Origin: Mesorhizobium prunaredense
GTDB taxonomy: Bacteria > Pseudomonadota > Alphaproteobacteria > Rhizobiales > Rhizobiaceae
Direction of reading: 5' to 3'
Length of the DNA: 64,000 bases
NCBI RefSeq assembly: GCF_900156895.1
Contig: NZ_FTPD01000005.1
Coordinates: 83,977 to 147,976, forward strand
In this document: positions 51,869-60,091 of the stretch, one piece after another
How positions within the stretch are numbered: position 1 is the first letter of the stretch
How the letters are laid out: the number at the start of each line of letters is the position of its first letter
The notes under the pieces: model-generated
What the model saw: the letters and a program-made list of their open reading frames with translations, nothing else
Told to the model about the DNA's origin: nothing
The model's database searches: none
Position numbers and translations under genes: made by a program

Positions 51869-51880
51869 CGCGACGAACGC

Positions 51881-51909
51881 GCCGGCCGGTCAGCTTGCGA
51901 CCGGCTGGC
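51881..51909 (+). terminator. Stem-loop after dctP
   Basis: GCCGGCCGGTC pairs with GACCGGCTGGC (11 bp with one G-U) around a seven-base loop, 12 bp after the dctP stop. No U-run follows. Its place matches the hairpins behind the other binding-protein genes and probably favours higher DctP levels. Confidence 0.7.
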
Positions 51910-51934
51910 CGGTTTGGCCAGGCAGGGAGGCATC

Positions 51935-52453
51935 ATGAACCCGGGATTGAGAAAGGTCGGCGGCTGGCTCTACCGGCGCGCCGAGAACGCAATCGCCATC
52001 GCAATCGGCGCCATGTTCGCCGCGTTTCTGCTGCAGGTTGCTTTTCGCTACCTTCTCAACTGGCCGACCGGCTGGAGCAACGAGCTCACCGTCGTGCTCT
52101 GGATCTGGGTTGTGCTGTTCGGCGCAGCGTTCGTCGTTCGTGAAGAAGAGGAAATCCGTTTTGATCTCCTCTACGCCACAGTCGGTCCGGACATCAGGCG
52201 GGTAATGACGCTTGCCTTCGCAATCGCTCTCGTCGCGCTCTATGGCTGGTCCTTTCCGGCCGTCTTCGACTACGTGACCTTCATGAAGGTCGAGAGCACC
52301 GCCTACCTCAAGATACGCTTCGACTGGCTGTTCTCGATCTATCTCGTCTTCGTGGTCGCCGTGATCGCCCGCTACCTGTGGCTGGCGTGGCGGGCTCTGC
52401 GCGGCGAAGCACCGGCGGAATTTGACCCGACGAAAGCGAGCTCCGGCGTATGA
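51935..52453 (+). CDS. dctQ: TRAP transporter small membrane subunit (DctQ family)
   Basis: A 172-residue protein with four predicted membrane helices (around residues 16-40, 50-65, 88-108 and 130-152). It has the DctQ-type features FRYLLNWPTGWSNELTVVLW and a cytoplasmic VREEEEIRFD loop. The start has GGGAGG five bases upstream. The end overlaps dctM by four bases. It is the usual bridge between DctP and DctM. Confidence 0.9.
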   Translation: MNPGLRKVGGWLYRRAENAIAIAIGAMFAAFLLQVAFRYLLNWPTGWSNELTVVLWIWVVLFGAAFVVREEEEIRFDLLYATVGPDIRRVMTLAFAIALVALYGWSFPAVFDYVTFMKVESTAYLKIRFDWLFSIYLVFVVAVIARYLWLAWRALRGEAPAEFDPTKASSGV

Positions 52454-53751
52454 ATCTCGCGAGTCCCTTTTCGCTGTCAGTCGTTGCGATCACAGCGCTG
52501 GCCCTGCTTGGCCTGCCGATCGGTCACTCGATGATCGCCGGGTCGATCCTCTATCTCTGGCTTGCAGGGCTGGACATGGGCACCTCCGCCGAGCAGCTCC
52601 TCAACGGGCTCTACACGAGCTACATTCTGCTTGCCGTACCGATGTTCATTCTCGCCGCGGAGTTGATGAACGCTGGCACTATGACCGACCGGCTGCTGCA
52701 ATTCTGCAACGCCGTTGTCGGCCGTTTCCGCGGTGGCCTGGCGCAAGTCAACGTGCTGCAGTCGATCATCTTCGCCGGCATGTCCGGCTCGGCCATCGCC
52801 GACGCTGCGGGCACCGGCAAGATGATGCAGCAACTCATGACCAGGGATGGCAAGTACCCGGCGAGCTATGCCGCTGCGCTGACAGCCGTCACCTCGGTCA
52901 TCGGCCCGATCATTCCTCCGTCAATTCCGCTGGTCATTTTCGCGCTGATCTCGGATGCATCCATCGGCTACCTCTTCATTGCCGGTATCGTGCCGGGCCT
53001 TCTTCTCGCCCTGACGCAGATGATCATCGTCGCCATCGACGCGCGCCGGAAGAACTTTCCGGTCGAGAAGCCGGTGCCGCTCAGGGAACTTCCGGGGATC
53101 ACCTTGCGCGCATTTCCGGCGCTGATGCTGCCGGTCGTTCTGCTGGTCGGCATAAGGGGCGGCGTGATGACCCCGACCGAGGCCGCGGCGGTCGCCGCCG
53201 GCTACGCGCTGCTCATCTCGGTCGCGATCTATCGCAGCGTGACGCCGGGTCAGCTCTACCATGCGCTTCTCAACAGCGCCCGCACCACGGCCTCGATCGG
53301 GATGCTCATCGCCGGCGCCCTGGTGTTCAACTACGTTGTTACGGTCGAGAACATTCCGCAGTCGCTGTCGGTGATCCTGAAGTCCTGGGATCTTTCGCCG
53401 ATGGGTTTCCTGATCCTGGTCAACATCCTGCTGCTGATCCTGGGCTGCGTGCTGGAGGGCACGACTATCCTGCTGGTAATCGTGCCGGTGCTGATTCCGA
53501 CGGCGGAGACGCTCGGTGTCGACATGGTGCATTTCGGCGTAATGGTCGTCGTCAACATCATGCTCGGGCTCGTCACCCCGCCCTACGGCTTGCTGCTGTT
53601 CATCATGACCCGCATCGCAGAGGTGCCGCTGCGTGACCTGGTGCGCGACGTAATGCCGTTTCTCTACGCCATGATTGCCGCCCTGATGCTGATCACCTTC
53701 TTCCCATCGCTGGTGCTGTGGCTGCCGCGCCTGCTGGGCTATCAAGGATAG
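52450..53751 (+). CDS. dctM: TRAP transporter large membrane subunit (DctM family)
   Basis: A 433-residue protein with about 11-12 hydrophobic helices. Characteristic motifs include AVPMFILAAELMNAGTMTDR, FAGMSGSAIADAAGTGKMM, IIPPSIPLVIFA and GVMTPTEAAAVAAGYAL. It is the sodium-coupled transport subunit of the TRAP system. It follows dctQ with overlap and precedes aroQ by four bases, so transport and metabolism of the imported acid are expressed together. Confidence 0.93.
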   Translation: MNLASPFSLSVVAITALALLGLPIGHSMIAGSILYLWLAGLDMGTSAEQLLNGLYTSYILLAVPMFILAAELMNAGTMTDRLLQFCNAVVGRFRGGLAQVNVLQSIIFAGMSGSAIADAAGTGKMMQQLMTRDGKYPASYAAALTAVTSVIGPIIPPSIPLVIFALISDASIGYLFIAGIVPGLLLALTQMIIVAIDARRKNFPVEKPVPLRELPGITLRAFPALMLPVVLLVGIRGGVMTPTEAAAVAAGYALLISVAIYRSVTPGQLYHALLNSARTTASIGMLIAGALVFNYVVTVENIPQSLSVILKSWDLSPMGFLILVNILLLILGCVLEGTTILLVIVPVLIPTAETLGVDMVHFGVMVVVNIMLGLVTPPYGLLLFIMTRIAEVPLRDLVRDVMPFLYAMIAALMLITFFPSLVLWLPRLLGYQG

Positions 53752-53755
53752 GACC

Positions 53756-54190
53756 ATGACCAAGCCAATCTTCGTTCTCAACGGCCCAAATCTCAACCGG
53801 CTCGGCATGCGCGAGCCGGAGATCTATGGCAGGACGACACTCGCAGAAATCGAGGTGATGTGCCGTGACGCCGCCGGCGACCATCCGATCCGTTTTCACC
53901 AGTCGAACATTGAGGGCGAAATCGTCAACTGGGTGCATGAGGCGATCGACGACGGCGCGGGCATTCTGATCAATCCCGCGGGTTTGAGTTTTATTTCGAT
54001 CCCGGTGCTCGATGCGCTCAAAATGTTTGCGGGCCCGATCGTCGAACTGCATATCTCGAACATCCATCGCCGCGAGGAGATCTATCATCGGTCGCTGGTA
54101 TCGAAGGTCGCCACCGGCGTGATCGCGGGGCTCGGCGCCGAGGGCTATCCGCTCGCGATCCGCTGGCTCATCGAACAGGTCGACCGATAG
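53756..54190 (+). CDS. aroQ: 3-dehydroquinate dehydratase, type II
   Basis: A 144-residue enzyme of exactly type II length. The signature FVLNGPNLNRLGMREPEIYG at residues ~5-24 contains the catalytic Arg/Tyr region; FHQSNIEGEIVNWVHEA and NPAGLSFISIPVLDAL complete the site. It interconverts 3-dehydroquinate and 3-dehydroshikimate. In this catabolic setting it would let quinate as well as shikimate enter the pathway. The His in ELHISNIHRREE fits the general acid of the family. Confidence 0.93.
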   Translation: MTKPIFVLNGPNLNRLGMREPEIYGRTTLAEIEVMCRDAAGDHPIRFHQSNIEGEIVNWVHEAIDDGAGILINPAGLSFISIPVLDALKMFAGPIVELHISNIHRREEIYHRSLVSKVATGVIAGLGAEGYPLAIRWLIEQVDR

Positions 54191-54199
54191 TTTATCGCC

Positions 54200-55036
54200 A
54201 TGCCTGAACCCTGTATCATCGCTGTTGCGATCACCGGCTCGCTGCCGCGCAAGGAAAACAATCCTGCGGTGCCAATCAGCGTGGCCGAACAGATCGCGTC
54301 GACCCAGGAAGCCTTTGAAGCAGGTGCGTCGCTGGTGCACATCCACGTGCGCAACGACGATCAGAGTTCATCGTCTGAACCAACGCGCTTCGCTGCCGTC
54401 CAGGCGGGGGTGCGTAGGCACTGCCCCGGTATGATCGTCCAGTTTTCGACCGGCGGGCGCGGTCGTGATCCTGCCGCGCGTGGCTCGGCGCTATATCTGA
54501 AGCCGGACATGGCCTCGCTCTCGACCGGTTCGGTCAACTTCCCATCCATGGTCTACGAGAACCATCCCGCCCTGATCGGTGATCTCGCAGCCGCGATGAA
54601 GGCAAATGGCGTGCTGCCGGAGATCGAGATCTTCGACCTCTCGCACCTTCACACTGCCAGGCGGCTTTCCGACGCGGGACTTTTAGGTGAGCGCCCGCAC
54701 ATCCAGTTTGTCATGGGCGTGCAAAACGCATTGCCTGCGGAGGAGAGATTGCTCGATGTGCTCCTCAGGGAAGCGAAACTCCTGTTTCCACAGTCCACCT
54801 GGACAGCCGCCGGAATAGGCCGCAACCAGACGATCGTAATGCAATGGGCGTTGGCGCGCGGAGCAGACGCAGTGCGCACCGGGCTTGAGGATAATATCAG
54901 GATCACCAGGGAACGCCTGGCGCGCAGCAACGCCGAGCTTGTCGAACTCGCGGCGGCCTCGGTCGAGAGGTTTGGCCGGCGCGTGGCCACCGTCAACGAG
55001 GCGCGCCAAACGCTTGGTCTGGCGTCAGGATCGTAA
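54200..55036 (+). CDS. BKACE-family beta-keto acid cleavage enzyme (DUF849)
   Basis: A 278-residue TIM-barrel protein of the family that includes 3-keto-5-aminohexanoate cleavage enzyme. Zinc ligands fit His47 and His49 (LVHIHVRND) and the Glu of VRTGLEDNI. NNPAVPISVAEQIA and IEIFDLSHL are also family hallmarks. Such enzymes combine a beta-keto acid with acetyl-CoA to give acetoacetate and a new acyl-CoA. 3-oxoadipate, the end product of the neighbouring pca genes, is a beta-keto acid; cleavage would give acetoacetate and succinyl-CoA. The family assignment is firm; this substrate is an inference from the operon. Confidence 0.88.
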   Translation: MPEPCIIAVAITGSLPRKENNPAVPISVAEQIASTQEAFEAGASLVHIHVRNDDQSSSSEPTRFAAVQAGVRRHCPGMIVQFSTGGRGRDPAARGSALYLKPDMASLSTGSVNFPSMVYENHPALIGDLAAAMKANGVLPEIEIFDLSHLHTARRLSDAGLLGERPHIQFVMGVQNALPAEERLLDVLLREAKLLFPQSTWTAAGIGRNQTIVMQWALARGADAVRTGLEDNIRITRERLARSNAELVELAAASVERFGRRVATVNEARQTLGLASGS

Positions 55037-55316
55037 TTCCTGGGCCGCTGCAGCGCGCCGCGCTGACGCACCTGTTGCGCCTTGGCGACCGTCCACTGGC
55101 GCTAAGAACGATTTCTTGACTAGCACTCAGCCCTGGTAACGACTTCGTTCCCACAGAGATCGCCAAGGAACGCAGTCGTTGCGATCCATGGGGCGTACTC
55201 GTGGGGCTGAAGGAGCAAGACCGGAGCAGGGCGCGCTCAATCTTATCGGCGTACTCGGCCTTCGCGAGGTGACGGGGAGAGGAGGGTTTCGGGGCATCGT
55301 GTGATCGTGCAAGGCC
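55037..55316. other. Convergent intergenic region without recognised genes
   Basis: A 280-bp gap between the BKACE gene and the small DUF4242-like gene on the other strand. Several short frames run across it, but none shows a family motif or ribosome site. No clear terminator hairpin with a U-run was found. Confidence 0.4.
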
Positions 55317-55571
55317 TCACGGCTCGCCCAGTACATCGGCAGCCCAGGCCCGCTCAAACCTGGCTTCAGCCTCGTGCTGGACGTTTCGAACGCTGGCGAT
55401 GTCAGCGGCTTCGTATTCGCAGATCATGCGCAGCCGGTCGGATGACCAGTAGCTACGGATCCAGCGTACATCGTAGAGGTCGAGGCACGGCGCCATCCGC
55501 GCCTCTACCGCGTCGAGTTCTTGCTGGGTGAACGCGGCTTCAAAAGTCCGCTCGACGATTATGCGAGGCAT
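55317..55571 (-). CDS. Small DUF4242-like protein
   Basis: An 84-residue protein beginning MPRIIVERTF and containing VRWIRSYWSSDRLRMICEYEA, which matches the DUF4242 (ferredoxin-like fold, nickel-binding SCO4226-type) family. The start has AGGAGA six bases upstream; longer upstream frames run into the adjacent regulator gene and are not coding. It lies 25 bp after the end of the large BTAD regulator gene on the same strand and may be in its transcript. Cellular role unknown. Confidence 0.7.
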   Translation of the reverse strand: MPRIIVERTFEAAFTQQELDAVEARMAPCLDLYDVRWIRSYWSSDRLRMICEYEAADIASVRNVQHEAEARFERAWAADVLGEP

Positions 55572-55596
55572 GGTGCTCTCCTGTTCGATGGCTCGT

Positions 55597-58500
55597 TCAA
55601 GTCTGAAGGCCCGGCGTGGGTGCCGCCGTTGGAACGCTGCGCGCCGGTTCGGCAGGATGGCGCAAAACTGCTCGCGCCCTGGCGCTGAAATCCTCAAGCT
55701 CGATCGATATCCGGCAATCGTCGTCGATTTCCGGCGCCGAAGAACTGTTCGCGGCCGCGCTGAGCAGGGCCTTGGCAATGGCGATCTCGCAGCGCCGGCG
55801 GATTTTGCAGGCGACTGTCAGTGCCTCGCTGGCGTGGAGTCGGACTTGCTCCATTCGGCCGGCACGACAGTAAAAACTCGCGGCGCTGTTGAGAGCGTAA
55901 GCCAGGTAAGACTTATCGTCGGCGGCGCGAAGCCGCGCCAAGGCGCTCTCCAGCGCCTCGTCGGCTGCATCATCCGCCGTCATGAGGGCAGCAAGCGCCT
56001 GCAGGGTATCGACGAAAGGCGTCTCCTCGCCAATCCGTGCGGCAACCGACCGTAGCTCCTCACAGCGGGCGTGCATGTCGGCATATCGTCCCATTTCGAA
56101 ATGAAGCGTCGCCAGCCAGGTCAGGCATTTGTACTCGCGCCAGCGGTCCTCGCTTCGGCGCGCCAGGGCAAGAGAGCGAGCAAGATAAACGGCGGCTTGA
56201 TCCTGCCGACCGTCCCATCGCTCCAGCAGTCCGCTGGCCCAATGCAGTTCGCACAACTCTGCACCAAGCGACTGCGCGATATCGCCGGCCTCTGCGATCA
56301 ATTCGCGCGCGCGAGCAATTTCTGTCTCCAGCTCAAGCAGGCAGCGAGCCGTGTTGGCGAGCTGATGCGCCTGGATCTTGCGGTCAGCGTTGCGCCCTAT
56401 CTCGGCCGCACGAAGGGTGCTTGCCTCGGCCTGCTCTATTTGTCCGGCCTGCTGATGGAGAATGGAAAGCAGATAATGCCCTGTCGCCGCGGCAGCCTGC
56501 AGCCCCTGTTCCTCCGCTGCGGTGGTCGCGTCGGCGATCGCCTCTTCGATGGGCGGAAGTGATCGCAATCCGGGACCAGTCGCGGCAAGAACGTGGATCT
56601 TGAGCAGTTCAATCCGGGAAACCAGCTTCTCCGGCGCATCCGGCAGCCGCGCGACATGCCGCAGCCCTCGTTCGGCCAGGCCGGCGGCCTCGGTATTGGC
56701 GAAGAGCCGAAGGGCCCGCTCGCCCGCAACGATGCAAGCTCGTGCGGCCATCTCGTCATCTTCGGCGAGCACGGCGTGATGAACGAGATCGGCCGCAGCA
56801 TCACCGCCGCGCTCCGCCGCCGGTCGAAGCGCGCGCGCGATATGCCGATGCAGCAGCTTGCGCCTGGGATGGGACAAGCTGCGGTAGGTGACTTGCCGGA
56901 CGAGATCGTGGGTGAAGTCATAGGCGTCGCCGCCTGCCGGCCGCACCAGCCCGCGCCGCTCAAGCTCCCCCAGTGCCATCAGCAGCCCGGCAGCATCAAA
57001 TGGCGCCAAGCGCGCGAGATCCTGCGGCGTGAAGGTGCGGCCATGCGCTGCAGCCCAGACCAGGGTTTCGCGCACCGGGTCGGTCAGCCCAGCCAGTTGT
57101 CCTTCTATCAGGGCTTTCACGGTACGGCCGGGGCCGGGGTCCCCGCGCAGGTGAGCGCGGGCAAGTTCAAGCGCAAACAGCGGATTGCCATCGCTCGCGG
57201 CGATGATTTGAGCTGCGTCGAGAGCCGGGTCGAGCCGCCGGACGAGCTCTGCCGTGTGCTCGGCGCTCAACGTATCGAGCTCGATCTCTGTCAGTCGGCC
57301 ATCGCGGGCGAGCGAGCGCAGCACCCGCGATACTGCAATGTTGTCCTCGACTTCTCCAGAACGGGCTGCGCAGGCGATGACAAGACCGGGGGCTGCCTCG
57401 GTCCGGCGAGCAACATAGTGAAGCAGCGACGCGGACGCATCGTCGAGCCACTGGACGTCGTCGAGGGCAATACCCACCGGCGCCTCGGCGGCGAGCCCGC
57501 AAAACACGTCGACAATGGCGTCGAACAGCTGAGTGCGATCCCCGACCACGCCTTCGCCGCCTCCAAGCTCGGGGAGCAGCGGGCCGAGAAGCGAAGGCAA
57601 TCCATGGCGCGGTCGCTGCCGCTGGACCGAGCGCAGGAGATCGATCCAGATGCCATAGGATCGTGCCGTCTCGGCTTCGAAGGCGCGTGCGCTGAAGGCG
57701 TGCCCGCCGGCAGCGGCCATCCGTTCGCTGAAATAGCCTAGCATGTGGCTCTTGCCGATGCCGGGCTCTCCAGTCACGAGGATGACATCCGGGCCGCTGT
57801 CGGCTGCCATCCCGACGAGGCGATCGATGGTTGTGCGCTCGGCGTCGCGCCCAACCATGGGCCTGGAAGCCGCAGGCCGCGGGGCGTCATCCAGGGTTCC
57901 CCTGGCTGCACCGGAAGGTGCGGCTCGGGCACCTGCGATTGGGCTCGGTCGCAGCGCCTGCCTCGCCGCCTTCAGTTCTTCGCCTGGCGGCGCGCCAAGC
58001 TCGGCTTCGAATATGCGACGCGCCCGCTCGTAATGAACGAGCGCGTCGTTGGTCCGGCCCATCTTCCCAAGCAGCCGGACCACCGCAGCATGACCGGCTT
58101 CGGATAGCGGGTCGGCCGCAACAAATGCGTAGGCATAGGGCAGGGCATCCGTCGGGACGTCTTCCAGACGCGCGACAAGCGCGGCGAGGACCCTGAACCG
58201 GAGCTGGCTCATCGCCTCCCGCTCCGCTATGCACCATTCCTGGTAGCGGTAGCAGAGCGGCAGATCGAGCCCGTCGAGGAACTCGCCTCCAAACAGCGCC
58301 ACAGTCTCGGTCAGCACCTCGGTGGTCGCGGCGGCGACGCTGCTTGCGGCAAGCGAGCGCACGACCGCATGGTCGACCAGCGCATCGCCAAGCTCGATGC
58401 CGACCCGCTCACGATCCGCCACGAGCCGAGCCCTGCTGCCGTCGCCGAGCAGCGCGCGGATCTTGCTGAGGCTCCAGCGCAACTCGGCTCGCGGATCGTC

Positions 58501-58680
58501 CGGTCCGTCCCAGAACAGATCGCAGAGCCGTTCACGCCGGTGCACTTGACCGGTGGCAATGAGATAGCCAAGAAGCGCGCGAGTTTTGCGGGAGGCGGGT
58601 AAAGCAAGGGCCTTCCCGTCGGCGCCGACAAGCTGGAGTTCGCCGAGCAGACGTACCCGGAGCGGGATAGGACGTTGCAT
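55597..58680 (-). CDS. Large BTAD-AAA-TPR transcriptional regulator
   Basis: A 1027-residue signal-integrating regulator. Residues ~8-80 form a winged-helix DNA-binding domain (LLGELQLVGADGKALALPAS, then ELRWSLSKIRALLG). Residues ~100-245 form a bacterial transcriptional activation domain (BTAD). Residues ~275-560 form an AAA-type ATPase with Walker A GEPGIGKS (304-311) and Walker B GIALDDVQWLDD (~404-415). The rest is TPR-like helical repeats. The start is the ATG of MQRPIPLRV; the longer upstream frame overlaps the divergent gene and is rejected. Proteins of this type often activate the gene next door, here a divergent nitrilase 351 bp away. Confidence 0.85.
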   Translation of the reverse strand: MQRPIPLRVRLLGELQLVGADGKALALPASRKTRALLGYLIATGQVHRRERLCDLFWDGPDDPRAELRWSLSKIRALLGDGSRARLVADRERVGIELGDALVDHAVVRSLAASSVAAATTEVLTETVALFGGEFLDGLDLPLCYRYQEWCIAEREAMSQLRFRVLAALVARLEDVPTDALPYAYAFVAADPLSEAGHAAVVRLLGKMGRTNDALVHYERARRIFEAELGAPPGEELKAARQALRPSPIAGARAAPSGAARGTLDDAPRPAASRPMVGRDAERTTIDRLVGMAADSGPDVILVTGEPGIGKSHMLGYFSERMAAAGGHAFSARAFEAETARSYGIWIDLLRSVQRQRPRHGLPSLLGPLLPELGGGEGVVGDRTQLFDAIVDVFCGLAAEAPVGIALDDVQWLDDASASLLHYVARRTEAAPGLVIACAARSGEVEDNIAVSRVLRSLARDGRLTEIELDTLSAEHTAELVRRLDPALDAAQIIAASDGNPLFALELARAHLRGDPGPGRTVKALIEGQLAGLTDPVRETLVWAAAHGRTFTPQDLARLAPFDAAGLLMALGELERRGLVRPAGGDAYDFTHDLVRQVTYRSLSHPRRKLLHRHIARALRPAAERGGDAAADLVHHAVLAEDDEMAARACIVAGERALRLFANTEAAGLAERGLRHVARLPDAPEKLVSRIELLKIHVLAATGPGLRSLPPIEEAIADATTAAEEQGLQAAAATGHYLLSILHQQAGQIEQAEASTLRAAEIGRNADRKIQAHQLANTARCLLELETEIARARELIAEAGDIAQSLGAELCELHWASGLLERWDGRQDQAAVYLARSLALARRSEDRWREYKCLTWLATLHFEMGRYADMHARCEELRSVAARIGEETPFVDTLQALAALMTADDAADEALESALARLRAADDKSYLAYALNSAASFYCRAGRMEQVRLHASEALTVACKIRRRCEIAIAKALLSAAANSSSAPEIDDDCRISIELEDFSARARAVLRHPAEPARSVPTAAPTPGLQT

Positions 58681-58800
58681 TCCTGGCCTGCCTGCTCTGC
58701 CTTGAGATAATTCGACGCCGGTTTCCACGGGCGCTTCCACGATTGTCGGCAAGTTTAGCTGTGAACACGGTCTTGCGAAACAGCCTTGAGGAGCCAGCCG

Positions 58801-58998
58801 ATGACAACGACAACGGCGACGAAACCATTCGATCCTGCCCAATACAAGGAGACGACCCACGACCGATGGCGGGCCGCCGCCGCCAACCGCGAAGCCACCA
58901 TCAGCAAAGCGATCGAAGCCGCGAATGTGGCGCCACACTGGTCGTCTTTCGCTAAGCATGGATACCGGGATATCCGACTGGGGTGCGAAGGCTGGTAG
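58801..58998 (+). pseudogene. Chimeric remnant: methyltransferase start joined to a decayed nitrilase N-terminus
   Basis: The first ~30 codons (TKPFDPAQYKETTHDRWRAAA) look like the start of a SAM-dependent methyltransferase. From about 58889 the DNA matches the N-terminal coding region of the nitrilase at 59032 (bases ~59080-59205). In a second frame it reads GATLVVFR-stop-AWIPGYPTGVRRL, against GATLVIFPEAWIPGYPTWVWRL in the intact gene. The codon for the catalytic Glu (GAA) is TAA here. A frameshift separates the two halves. It is a broken partial duplication. Confidence 0.75.
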
Positions 58999-59031
58999 TG
59001 GGAACACGCATCGGGAGTAGAGGAAACCGCC

Positions 59032-59970
59032 ATGCAAGCAAAAATTGCCGTCGTTCAGAAACCGCCGGTCTTTCTCGATCGCGAGGCGACCATCGCCAGA
59101 GCCGTCGAGGCGATCGACGAAGCCGCCGATGCCGGCGCCACCCTGGTGATCTTCCCTGAAGCATGGATACCCGGATATCCGACGTGGGTCTGGCGGCTGA
59201 AGCCCGGCACGGATATGGCGTTGTCAAGCGAGCTTCACGCCAGGCTGCGCAGCAACGCCGTCGATATCGAGCGAGATGATCTTGAGCCTCTGCAGCAGGC
59301 CGCCAGCCAGCGTGCGGTGACGATTGTCGTCGGCCTGAACGAGATCGATAGTCGATTCTCGGGCACAACGCTGTTTAACACCGTGGTCGTGATTGGACCG
59401 GATGGCACGCTCCTAAACCGACATCGCAAGTTGATGCCGACCAACCCCGAGCGCATGGTCTGGGGGACGGGTGACGCGAGCGGCCTTAGAGTTGTCGACA
59501 CGCCGGTCGGCCGCCTGGGGTGCCTGATCTGCTGGGAAAGCTATATGCCGCTTGCGCGCTACGCTCTCTACGCCCAGAACATCGACATTCTCGTCAATCC
59601 GACGTGGGACAATGGTGAACTCTGCCTCGCCACATTGCGTCACATCGCCCGCGAGGGCGGATGCTGGGTCATCGGAACCGCGACGGCAATGCAGGGCAGC
59701 GATCTGCCAGCCGACTTTCCCGATCGCGACCGACTGTTCAAGGCCGAAGAGTGGATCAACGACGGCGACGCCGTCGTCGTGAAGCCGGGCGGCGCAATCG
59801 CGGCCGGACCGTTGAACCGCGACAAGGGAATCCTGTTCGCCGAAATTGATCGGGAGGCGGTCGGCCGCGCCCGGCGGTCGCTCGACGTCGCCGGGCACTA
59901 TTCCCGGCCGGATATTTTCTCGCTGTCGATCAGCCGGAAACCGCTTACACCCGTCGCGTTCACCGACTGA
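59032..59970 (+). CDS. Nitrilase (aliphatic or arylacetonitrilase-like)
   Basis: A 312-residue nitrilase with the full triad: Glu43 (IFPEAWIPGYPTWVW), Lys133 (NRHRKLMPT) and Cys167 (CLICWESYMPLAR). FPEAWIPGYP and CWE are hallmarks of true nitrilases, which convert nitriles to acids and ammonia, rather than amidases. GAGGAAACC precedes the ATG. A decayed copy of its 5' end lies just upstream, and the large BTAD regulator is divergent, so activation by that regulator is plausible. It is not closely related to the hydrolase at 25849. Confidence 0.92.
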   Translation: MQAKIAVVQKPPVFLDREATIARAVEAIDEAADAGATLVIFPEAWIPGYPTWVWRLKPGTDMALSSELHARLRSNAVDIERDDLEPLQQAASQRAVTIVVGLNEIDSRFSGTTLFNTVVVIGPDGTLLNRHRKLMPTNPERMVWGTGDASGLRVVDTPVGRLGCLICWESYMPLARYALYAQNIDILVNPTWDNGELCLATLRHIAREGGCWVIGTATAMQGSDLPADFPDRDRLFKAEEWINDGDAVVVKPGGAIAAGPLNRDKGILFAEIDREAVGRARRSLDVAGHYSRPDIFSLSISRKPLTPVAFTD

Positions 59971-60091
59971 GCCGGCTGACGACCGCGCCGGCGCTGGGCG
60001 GAAGCCGGGAGCCGGAATGTCGTGGAGCGCGTCCCATGGCGCCGTCCAGTTAGCCGGGCGGCTGACGTTTCGCTCGTCTGCCCTGCCTGGC

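Noticed and set aside
55037-55316. Possible transposase fragment in short frames
   Set aside because: No DDE motif, inverted repeat or conserved block could be found; similarity was too vague to name.
58680-59037. Longer N-terminus for the BTAD regulator (start at 59037)
   Set aside because: It would overlap the divergent nitrilase start and the remnant upstream; the domain begins directly after the ATG at 58680.
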